From Silene conica (lineage: Eukaryota > Streptophyta > Magnoliopsida > Caryophyllales > Caryophyllaceae): 64,000 bases of DNA. Below the pieces are notes generated by a model that made no database searches, was not told where the DNA came from, and saw nothing but the letters and a program-made list of their open reading frames with translations. The position numbers and the translations under genes are program-made. Positions 49,728 through 59,667 of this stretch are shown piece after piece. Where the stretch lies: positions 7,631,001-7,695,000 of the forward strand of contig CM055318.2 in the NCBI GenBank assembly GCA_029255685.2. The letters are read 5' to 3'. Every line of letters starts with the position of its first letter. Position 1 is the first letter of the stretch.

Positions 49728-50997
49728 TTGTTTTTTGATTTCGGGTTTTTAATTTGTTTTGGTTTTAAGTTGTTTTTATGATGGATTGATCGTCTCAAAC
49801 TTGCTAACTCGTTTGTTGTTAGCCAAAAATTCGTGTTAAAGATAGGCAAGGCGTGTTTTGTTTAGGTCTTTTGACATAACTAAGGTCCTTTACGTGATTA
49901 CGGGGTCGAGAAATGGAAAGAGTATTAGAGGCATTGTTGTTTATAGTGAAAGGGATTGCATTCTTTGTTGAGAAATTCTGGTTTGTGGTTTTGTTGAGCT
50001 GTATTAGTTGTACACGGCTTCTTATTTAAGACGAAAGTATCGATTTTTAGCTTAAGACGGGCAAAATAACGACTCATTTGTATAGAAAAGACAGACTTTT
50101 GTTTTTCCCTACACTTTTTCATTTTTGTCTTATTAATACAAATGAATATTACTTGATCGAATATATCCATTTTAAGAGAGATATATTGTAACTTATAAGC
50201 TTCTATGTAGTTTGGGTGGTTAGGCACTAATGCACTATTTAAGTACAAAGTGGGGGAGGCTTGTTCTCAAGGGAAATATTGGTGTTATTACAAATTGTAA
50301 CAATGTATTAACAATTTAACATGCATTTGAAGTCTAGATATTGGAGATATTGGAGGTGAAAAGAAAAAGGGTTTGTGATACTAATCCTTTTAAATAAGAG
50401 ATTTGGTGAATTGAATTGTGTGATTATTCTAAGTTTTATCAAAATTCTATAATCCCTTCTTTACTATTTTTCGTAATTATTAGTTATATAGGGTAATAGT
50501 GCCTATAATGGAAAGTTAAAAAATGGTTACTGAGAGGAGGTGGTACGATGTGGGCAGGACAAAGAGATGGTGGTGAGATACACTAGGCAAAGTTGGTGTT
50601 AGTGACATGTTTGGTGGCGGTGGGGATGAAGAGTTAGGTGTGGATGATTAAATAGTCCTGAGTGGAAAAGGAGGGATTAATGGTAGTTTAAAGCATTACT
50701 AATGGAGCAATTACACAAATGCTGATGATAAATTTTTGGTGTGTAAGCGAGGTGAAAATTATTATGGTGGGTTATGTTTAGTTTTAAGCTAATAATATTA
50801 GAGGTTACATGTCATTAAATCTAAATAAAGGTTAAGTAAGAATTCATGTCATCAAATAACGGAATAAAAATTTAGGATTATAACAATGATTGATGATTAA
50901 AGTTAGGGGTATCAGGTATATCTCAAAAAGTGTACGGACACTATAGAAAACGCAAAAGTATAGGGCTAATATGTAAAATATTCCTAAAAAGTTTGAA

Positions 50998-51206
50998 CAA
51001 ATTCTCATTTGTGACAGGTATATTCGTCATCACTTATTCACTCACAAGTTTGGGACGGGTCAAGTAATATTTATGTGGTTAGCTAAGACAAAAAACAAAT
51101 TGGCTAGCGATTAACAAATTGTTTTGTTTTGTCTTATCCATTAACATGGGTTAGTACTTAACTTATCGCAAATTTGTGACGGATATGTCCATCACAAAAG
51201 AGACCT
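50998..51206. mobile_element. Foldback MITE of the GACGGATA type
   Basis: The left end TCTCATTTGTGACAGGTATA is mirrored by GGATATGTCCATCACAAAAG on the right, about 32 bp of imperfect inverted repeat. It belongs with the palindromic family seen at 695-870 and 47955-48177. Ends are approximate. Confidence 0.5.
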
Positions 51207-51440
51207 TAGGAGAAGTTTGTGACAAAAAAAATCATTTTTTAGACGTAATATTAAAGGTTAAGCTGATTAATGATTAATGTTGATTATTAGTCTGTTAATT
51301 AAATCAAATGATGATAGTGGATAATGTCCTTTGTATTATTAATAAAGAAGACGATATCCTTTGTGGAGTTTAAAATATTTGAAATGCAAATCATTATTGC
51401 CGACTGCCGAATGATTTCGGGTGAATCGGCCTGTTTTATA

Positions 51441-51685
51441 CTTCCTCCATTTTAATCCAAATACCCATTATGCTTTATTCACGTTTGCCAACGCAAGTTT
51501 TGCGTGCTTCATATCTTTAACTACGTATTTGTAAAAATTATAAAAGTTATATATTTTCAATGTACTCGTAAAGACGAATTAAACAAGACCCCACATGAAT
51601 ATATTGAGAGAAAATTGAGATTGAAAGTTGATTGGTGAATAGTGTACAAAAAGCATAATGGGTATTTGGATTAAAATGGAGGAAG
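51441..51685. mobile_element. Young Stowaway MITE with perfect TIRs
   Basis: The 245-bp element begins CTTCCTCCATTTTAATCC and ends GGATTAAAATGGAGGAAG, flanked by TA at 51439-51440 and 51686-51687. The terminal inverted repeats are identical over about 36 bp, with no mismatch that I can see. It has no coding. The perfect arms suggest recent movement in this lineage. Confidence 0.9.
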
Positions 51686-52106
51686 TATCTTACTTTATAC
51701 TATTTTTCAATGGATAGTCTGTTCAAAAATCCATATTATAGATTGATATAATTGACACCATATATATTGCACAAAATGGATTATACAATCAGATGTATAA
51801 TAGTATCGTACAATTATGGTGTATTTAATTGAGCTTATATGTATATTTGTTGAGCTTTTAAATTATTTTGAGTTACATTTTAGTTTTTTTATATTAAAAT
51901 TAAAATATAGTTCAACTTATATATATTGTGTTTTAGTTGTATAATAATTTTCGATTCTCAATATTTTGTCAAGAGTTCATAAACTTTACCATATAACTCA
52001 TATTTTTTCTAATAAAGCTCGAAATTTCTATTGAAAAACTCAACATATGTACAATGAATTGTATACCTCTGGTGGTATAATCCACTCATTGATATATATT
52101 GATTAA

Positions 52107-53103
52107 CTAGTTTAGAATCCGTGCAATTTTGCACGGAAATGCGTAGTTAAATAGTTCTTAGTTTCATATAGATAAAATGATAAATGTTTAAAACGTATTA
52201 AAAACTTGAATAACATTGTTATCAATATTATAGAATTAGTCAGGCCACAATTCATCTTTTGGAATTTGAGACTTAGAGTAATATTTGGTCTCACTTTTAT
52301 TTTTATTTATAAGTTCCAATTTTCCGTTGCCCGACTATTACGGTTTTTCCTTACTATCGATTATTTTTGCCATATTTCAATTTGAGAACAATAACTGCTA
52401 CATATCCGAAAATAGGTTGACCTGAGAGCCGAAATTGACCCAAGCTACATCATACAAATATGACCCAAAATTCGAATTCATCTGACTCGTCCCAAAAAAT
52501 TTCCTAACTAATTTGACCCGTAATTGATCCAACCCGAAGTGGCGTAATCTGAAACCACCCAACTCGAAAATAACTTGGAAAAACAAAAACTCTAATGAAC
52601 AAAATGACTTGAAATGTGATTTCTCTCTTAATCATTGTCCTAACCCGACCCGTCCCGACCCCTAATGATCCAATCCGATCTGACCATAATTATCTTGAAA
52701 AAAATGATGAACCAAATTGACATGACCCGAATTGGCCCGACATAACCTGAATAAAATTACATTAACAAATACTTCTTTACAAATAAGAAATTATCGACCG
52801 AGTAATACTTCGTAGACGTCGAATTACTCAAGTAAATTCAAACTGATAAAAATTCTACACAATACAATCAAAAAAGAAAAATAAATTATAAATAGATATA
52901 GATATAGATAACGTGATTAGATAAAATCATAAAAAGAGAGCATAATAATACTGTAATATAATAATTACAATTAATATTAATATTAATAACAAAACTAAGT
53001 AATGATTTTTTATCATAAATAACGAAATAATTATTGAGCGGGAAAATATTTAACTAATGACTGTCATGTGTCTAAGGGTTCCTCTATTATAATTATATAT
53101 AGA
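52107..53103 (-). mobile_element. Non-autonomous Helitron
   Basis: On the minus strand it starts TCTATATATAATTATAATAG at 53103, preceded by A. It ends with the hairpin TCCGTGCAAAATTGCACGGA, then TTCTAAA and CTAG at 52110-52107, followed by T. Length is 997 bp. The interior holds many GACCCGA-type words. No coding. Confidence 0.82.
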
Positions 53104-53339
53104 TAAATATATAGATTGTATAATTTAATATCTCCTATATTAGTTTCTATTTGATTATAAGTTTTTTAAGACAAATCAGTTACATACCACTTTTGTAAAT
53201 GACCACATAGCTAATTATTAAAAATAGTTCTTAGTTTTATATTTAGCCGTGACATAATAGCACTATTTTAGAATTGAAAATACACATAAATGGTATTATG
53301 TTGTGACATATATATGTTATAATTACGTCTAACATATTC

Positions 53340-55194
53340 TCCAAAAAAACGCAAAAAACAACGAAAACTTACTCTTTTCCGTCACCACCCATTACTTGCT
53401 TCTCCACCACCACCACCGGCCACCACCAGCAGCCACCACCACGGTCACCGACCACCACCAACAACAACTTCCCTCCTTTATTCAATTGAAGGTTTGTATT
53501 TTTTTAGTTTAATTTCAATTTTTAGTTTGATTTTTGTTTTGTTTTGTAGATTTAGTGATGTAGTAGCCAATTAGGATCGTCTTAGCTTATTAGGTTGTAG
53601 TTAATTAAGTTATAGTAGCCAATTAGGATGTCTTGTCCGTCAGAGGTACCACGATGTTGGTGCCTCTAGATACAAAGACTTTATCTATAAGATAGCTAAA
53701 AGAGGAAAGGCCCCACATCTTCAGGGTATATCTATACAATTAGCTTTATTTGTCACTTGTATTAATTAAAGGATGAACATCTTACTAATAACATAATTTA
53801 TCATTGTAGATGAGGCGCTTGAGGGTCTTATGAAGCGCCGTGAAACCCCTGAGTTTCAAGCCAAATCGGCGCAGAAGGCCAAGAACAAAAGGGGAGGGAA
53901 GAAGGACGGAATGGTCGAACCTACCCATCATGCCGGTTCACGTACGGTCATTTTTGGAAGTACTTTTTGGTGTAAGATTTTATATTAATACTTATTTATT
54001 AGTTCATTTGAATATTGGTAATACTGTCATTAATATTCATTGAATTTTGTTCGTGTAGATCAAGAAGAAGAAGAAGAAGCAGTCAGCTGATCCTCTTGCG
54101 ACGGCCCCGGAACTATTTTTTGGCACACATTCCAGGGTGAACGCTAAAAAGGAAAGAATTTGGATTAAGCCAAAAGACAAAGCCTTATATGTAAGATGAT
54201 TTTTTTTTCACTTATGATAGTTTTGAATTGTTAACTAATGATAGTTTTGTTAACTAATGATGATAGTTTTTTGTTAACTAATGAGAGTTTTATGTTAACT
54301 AATGTAGGAAGCATACGAGTCTGAAAAAGAGGCACATCTCGAAAAACCAGATAATGAGATTTGGTTTGATTTGGTCAAGGGATACAAGAAGAGAAATGTC
54401 TATGGCACGGGAAAGGCTCATGGTGTCTTTCTTCAAACAATCGGCAAGAAGATCTTCATATGAGCCGCGACAAACATATGAGCCCGCTCTTGTGAGTCAA
54501 CTACATACTCAACTTGCTGATAAAAGAATTCAGAACGAGACGAAAAGCTTCGGTTGATGAAGGAGCGCATGAAGGCCATGGAAACCTATTTCGCCCAATG
54601 TAGCCCAGGTCCACAACCACGTAATGACCCCAACGATCCACATGGAACGGGTGGTGGTAATGGAGTCAGCATGTGATTTGTAGCTTAGTTAGTTTAGCTT
54701 GTAGTTGGATAATGTTCTCATTTTTGAATAAATGAGAAATTGGTGTTTTAAATGGTGCGGTTCGCGCAAATTGGTTGTAATTTTCTGTTTGCAGGGTGTC
54801 ATTACGAATTGACATGATTAAATTGGAGAATTGACACGATCAAAATGAAATTGACCATGAAATACCCAGCCAATTTGGCGACTGACATGATGCAAATGGC
54901 GACTGAAGACAGTCGCCAAAACTGGGCCTGCAAAATCAAAAGTTTCTGCAATGCCAGCCAATTTGGCGACTGCAATTCAGTCGCCAAATTGGCGACTACC
55001 TCTTCAGTCGCCAAATCTCACAATTGGGGACTGAAGGTATTATAGTTGCCAAATTTGGCGACTGAAATTAGGCGCCCATTTTATTTTGGCGACTAAGGCT
55101 TGCGACTGAAGTTTGGCGACTGCTTTCAGTCGCCAAATTAGATTTGGCGACTGGTCGCCAAATTCAATCGCCTGTTTTCTGTATTCTTGTAGTG
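53340..55194 (+). mobile_element. Deleted CACTA (En/Spm) element, left end missing
   Basis: The right end is intact: CTTGTAGTG at 55186-55194 is the inverted CACTACAAG terminus, preceded by many direct and inverted GGCGACTG subterminal repeats (54870-55175). The leader at 53390-53630 (CACCACC-rich, then AAGGTTTGTAT and CCAATTAGGAT) matches the leader of the second CACTA at about 60000-60270. The TNP2 gene expected between leader and second gene is absent, and no left CACTA terminus is visible. It is therefore an internally deleted, left-truncated copy of the same family. Confidence 0.8.
53637..54560 (+). pseudogene. CACTA second-gene remnant (Transposase_24, Ptta/En/Spm type)
   Basis: Exon-like blocks joined by GT-AG introns encode a RYKDFIYKIAKRG start, THHAGSRTVIFGS, then ELFFGTHSR and KPDNEIWFDLVKGYKKRNVY with a GTGKAHG motif. 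This is the hallmark order of the plant Transposase_24 family, the accessory DNA-binding protein of CACTA elements. After KKIF a stop at about 54463 is met and the homologous reading continues in another frame (SYEPRQTYEPALVSQLHTQL), so the gene is broken. It lies in the deleted CACTA of 53340-55194. Confidence 0.75.
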
Positions 55195-55345
55195 TTTGAA
55201 TCTCATTGAATTAATTGAATTGAATAATGTTATTAATTATATGTGATAATATTTTTTCCAACAACTGTATGTGAGAATATATTTTGGAGGTTTTAATATT
55301 GCACGGATAAATTTAATGTTGCACAGATAATATCTTTAAATAATA

Positions 55346-56491
55346 GGATTATTTCACATGAATAATCCATCCTATTGGTGTCCAGCCTACATTAATCCAT
55401 TCTATTCATAATCCCCTATTAATCCAGCCTATTACCTGACTTTCCTAGGTTGCACTTACTGACTTAAGTGACCTGCTAATTCCGGTTCCTTTTTTTTAAA
55501 CCCTATATTTCGTTGCATTTCTTCTTCTCCTTCTTCGTTTCTTCTTCTTTTCTTCATCTTCTTCATTTGGCTCCTCTTTCTTCCTCCATTACTGCCAACT
55601 TCATCATCTTTATTTCCCTTCAAACATTTGTTTTTATTTAGATCAACATTTATTCATCTTTTTCACTTTTTCACTTCTCCATCACTAACCATCAAACACA
55701 AAAAAAATCACCACCACCAAGCTATTGGTTGTTGCTGCCACCACACGCCGCCACCGATTCCATCATCACACAAATTAGTAAGAACAGAAATCTCATCCCT
55801 AACCTAATTTCATCAAACCCAAATAAATTACCCCCAAAACAACCCTAAAATCAAATTCAAATGCAATTAAAAAAACAACCCAGAAAATGTAATTAAGAAT
55901 AACCTGAAATTAAGCATTATTAAGAGAAATAGAAGAATCAAACACGGGATTGAGCTTTTATTTGAGACCGTCGCATAAACATCAACCTGGCTTTGAATAT
56001 AAGATTAATTTTCTGGGGTTTTCAATTGAAGATGACGAAGAAAAACAGGTGAGTTTAAGTGACGATGATGGTGATACATACTGGAGGTTGACACCATTTT
56101 TTGAAATGGGCTTGAATAATGATGAGTTTAATTGACGACATTAATTTCTGGATTGAATTTTGAGTGCTGGTGAAGTAATGGTTGATGAAGGGTGAAGGTG
56201 ATTGGCTGGATTGAGGCTTTGAAGTACTGGGGTGGTTGTGGCTGGTGGAACGGTGATTGGTGATGAAGGAGGTGGATTAATGGCGTTTAAAGGAAGTGGG
56301 AGAGACGAAAAGAGGGAAAACAAATGAATACGTTAACTTAGATTTGGGGTTTTCCTGTTCAACAGGTTTCCCTTCATCGTGGTGCAAAATGGGAAAGTCT
56401 GGTAATAGGTTGGATTAATGGGCGATTATGAATAGGATGGATTAATGTAGGTTGGAGAGCAATAGGTTGGATTATTGCTGTGAAAAAATCC
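55346..56491. mobile_element. Mutator-like element (non-autonomous MULE)
   Basis: Ends GGATTATTTCACATGAATAA and, inverted, GGATTTTTTCACAGCAATAA carry terminal inverted repeats of about 95 bp, close to 88 percent identical by eye. A perfect 9-bp target duplication TAAATAATA flanks it at 55337-55345 and 56492-56500, the MULE signature. The 1146-bp interior has no transposase. It holds a CTTCTTC-rich leader-like stretch, a CCACC-rich stretch and a 61-codon frame (55950-56135) that could be captured host sequence (Pack-MULE); its origin is unknown. Confidence 0.88.
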
Positions 56492-56500
56492 TAAATAATA

Positions 56501-56898
56501 TTGCTCGCGGTCCATTGACACTAAGAAGTGTCTAAATTTAAAAGATATATAGAATAATTTTTATAGAATATTTATACAAAATATTTTTGCACGGATTTAT
56601 ATAGAATAATTTTATAGTCTAAATACTTCTAAATTTATATACTCCGTAGAATATTTTTGGACCGATATGAATAGGAATATTTTAGATTTTGAATATGAGT
56701 CTAAATTTATTAAATATTGCACGGACAGGCCAGATATTCCCTATTTTGTATACATTAATCAGCGAGAATGTTTTTTCCAAGATTTTCCAAAATCGATATT
56801 ACATCATGGAAACTTGGGCGGGAAAATTTTTAATGAGAGAGTGACACGTGTCCAATTCATGTGTAGTGGTTCTTGTTATATACTTTTATATAGATAGA
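56501..56898 (-). mobile_element. 5' part of a Helitron interrupted by the MULE
   Basis: On the minus strand TCTATCTATATAAAAGTATA begins at 56898 after A and is followed by AACCACTACACATGAATTGG and GACACGTGTC, a typical Helitron 5' end. The sequence continues leftward and is broken by the MULE at 56491; its likely continuation is the TTGCACGGATAAAT-type DNA at 55290-55345. No hairpin-CTAG 3' end was found, so the far boundary is unknown. Confidence 0.6.
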
Positions 56899-56945
56899 TT
56901 AGTGGACTATACATATAGACATATAGTTGTATATATTTGGTGATA

Positions 56946-56985
56946 CTAGTTGTTGTACGGCACGCTTCGCGCGCCGTACCCCAAG
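56946..56985 (-). mobile_element. Helitron 3' terminus with a GC-rich hairpin
   Basis: On the minus strand a long stem (GTACGGCGCGC-GAA-GCGTGCCGTAC, one mismatch) is followed by AACAA and CTAG, ending at 56946, then T. This is an unusually strong Helitron terminator hairpin. The 5' end of the element, to the right, was not located. Confidence 0.6.
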
Positions 56986-57580
56986 TTAGTGTCACCCGTC
57001 TATTGAAATTTGTATCAGTTCATATATTTCGTATTGTTGTCTATTGGCTCTACTTGACTATCTCAACGCCGATAATTACGAATGTTGTCTATAACATTAA
57101 AGAGGCATAAGTTTTACCATTAATGGAAAATAGAGGAAGGGCTAAGAAAGTACTACGTATATAGCAATACTTTGGCTCTGTTGAAGTTTTTCATTGGGTT
57201 AGAAATTAGCTTGTATGTAATATTTGAAGGTCTTCCCTAATAACTCCTTACAAATGAACTAAGTTTATGACAATTATTTGCAAGCGAGCCATAATATCTG
57301 GCGACAGACGTGAATAGTAGACAGAATGCTATTAAGGCCTTATTGGTGTATTAGTTGAGGAAGAAACTTAAGCTGATGGTTTAACAAAGCAAGCCCGCCA
57401 ATACCCATGTAGAACTCTACATGTTAACTCAAATCACCTAATTACCTTCTCTAATTGTAAGATGTAATCATACTTGGTCAGCTGACGTGATTAGTCTTTA
57501 AATTCCAAAGTTATTGCTTTCGCCGCAAGTGATCTCAATGCTTAACAAATACTCCATATCACATGTAAGGCATTAGCTAC

Positions 57581-57837
57581 CTTAAGGCCATGTTTTTTCT
57601 GGCTTATTTTCAGCTCGTTTCGGTTCAACTCTGTTCAGTTCAGCTCAGCTTCATTTAGTTCAGTTCAGTTCAGTTCAATTCGTTCAGTTCAATTCATATA
57701 ATTCAGTTGAATTTAGCTCAGCTCAGTTTTATTAAGTTCAACACACATTATTATTATTGTTATTGTTGTTGGTGTTATTCTTATTTTATATTTATTGATT
57801 TTTCTATTTTTTTATTAATTATTGTTAATTATTGTTG

Positions 57838-57890
<53 letters not shown>

Positions 57891-58378
57891 GTTTATATAT
57901 ATATATTTAATTATTAATTATTAATTATTATTATTATATTATTATTATTGTTATTATTATTATTATTAGTGAAACATGGGAGAGTAGAGAAAAATGTACT
58001 TGTGAAGTAAAATTTGATAACATTTAAATAGTAATATTTGTTAACACAATCGAAAATCATAATCTTGAAAATATAGATATCATTAACACGAAACACATTA
58101 TCTATGTTGCTTCGTTATTGTCTTTCATATCATCTTGATGTGTTTCATTATCGTGGTCATTATGGATACCAATAACACGCCCTCTTTTTTTCGAACTTTG
58201 TTCATGAGTTTCATCCATTCTTTATCATCCATCTTTAAATTTGTTTTTCCTTGAGTACTTTAATGTTGTATAACTGGTATACCAAGTTTATCTATCCATC
58301 CGAATGAAATTATTAATAACTTATTTTATTATTATTATTTTTAAACCGCAAACTTTTATTAACCAAACAAAACTATTG

Positions 58379-58413
<35 letters not shown>

Positions 58414-58434
58414 GCTAAATAAACGCGTACTATA

Positions 58435-58467
<33 letters not shown>

Positions 58468-58717
58468 TACTTAGTTCAATTTTATTAAACTTCATTCACT
58501 TTTATAATTTCAGCTTCATTCAGTTCAGTTCAGTTAGATTAAATTTAGTTCATTTCAACTCAGTTCAATTCAGTTCAGCTCGATTCAGTTCAGTTCAGCT
58601 CAGTTCAGTTCTGTTCAGCTCAGCGCAGCTCGATTCAGTTCAGTTCAGCTTCATTCAGTTCAGTCCTGTCCAGTTCAGTTCAGTTCAGCTCTAAAAAGCG
58701 AGAAAGAACATGTCCTA
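57581..58717. mobile_element. Element with TTCAG minisatellite arms and weak TIRs
   Basis: The left end TTAAGGCCATGTTTTTTCTG and the inverted right end TTAGGACATGTTCTTTCTCG are similar. Inside each end is an array of TTCAG/CTCAG pentamers (57600-57740 and 58500-58690), and the centre is rich in TTA microsatellites (57841-57890, 57918-57968, 58384-58412, 58435-58465). The GGCCATGTT-type end suggests a hAT-like origin. No 8-bp target duplication was found and there is no coding. Confidence 0.45.
57841..57890. repeat. TTA microsatellite
   Basis: About 16 uninterrupted TTA triplets; further TTA/ATT tracts follow at 57918-57968, 58384-58412 and 58435-58465. Probably polymorphic. Confidence 0.95.
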
Positions 58718-59667
58718 AGTCATTAACTGGAAGGCCCACTGAATTACATTATTATAGGCTAAACTCATAGGTTTTGTAAAATCCTATGCCATTATAGTAT
58801 ACTATACTTTAGTGGGCCGCCAAAATTTCAGTGATACAGTCTATTATGAGCAAGAGATCTATTTTTTGTACATTTTTCCCCTTGAAATCCATACATAACT
58901 AAGCATGAATTACTTTATAGAAATGATTGTTATTGAGGAATAAGGAGAAGACGTTTGAAGCGAAAAACCAGCAAAATACATCTTAAAAATGACCGGAAGT
59001 CGAGATTAAGCAATTACTCACGCTTCATACTCCCAGCCAATATTAGGCAACTTATCCCTACTGAGTTGTGACAAGTAACTCTTTAAGAAGAGCCCTCGTT
59101 GAGGCATTTCATCGAATACTTTGATGACATTATCGTTGAGGCATTGAATTGTACACCCTGATGGAATCATCAAATCCATGTCATTTCACAGTTGAGATGA
59201 AGATGGAGAGCCTCGTTCTTAATTATAACTCATTTGAGTCTCAAAGATTGGCTTACGAACAATATACTGGTTATCTTAATCGTAGGCTAAAAATGGTGAA
59301 ACAAACCCCATATCATTCGAAATTCCAGCCGCCATACTATACTGGTCATCCATCACCAATAAGCAATAAGTGATTCTAAGTTTTTACAGAGGTACGTAAG
59401 TTGATTGCCGACGAATTTGTTATTGACGGATCTAACGGTGTAGTTAAGATTAAGGTTCAAAAAATTTAGAAAAGGGAGATGGAGGGGTATGATATTTCTG
59501 AGTTGGGGAAAGTAATCGCCATGAAAGGACGAAGATGGTAGCTTGAGAAGGAAGATATGGAGAAGGAAATTGGGTGTGTGGTTTTGGCCAAAAAAAAAGC
59601 AATTTAGTTGATAGCAACTAGTGGTTCTGGGTTAAACTTTGAAGCTTGCCAAAGGCAGGAGTTGGGA
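58718..59667. other. Unrecognised DNA before the CACTA element
   Basis: A 74-codon frame at 59149-59373 and a decayed frame downstream (VRKLIADEFVIDGSNG, then ELGKVIAMKGRRW) may be a relict of a host gene. I cannot assign a family and stops interrupt the second part. Nothing else is recognised. Confidence 0.3.

Larger units (their letters stand above)
49728..52106. other. Intergenic, repeat-bearing region
   Basis: It holds a foldback MITE (50998-51206) and a Stowaway MITE (51441-51685). The first 300 bases should include the 3' end of the small gene at 49305. Elsewhere there is only AT-rich sequence without recognisable coding. Confidence 0.55.

Noticed and set aside
54802-55045. Frames on both strands near the CACTA right end
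   Set aside because: They are produced by GGCGACTG subterminal repeats.
57330-57440. ADGLTKQA-like phrase resembling the end of an RNase H domain
   Set aside because: Too short to assign to a retroelement family with confidence; left unannotated.
57707-58096. Tyr- and Asn-rich frames
   Set aside because: They are translations of TTA microsatellites.
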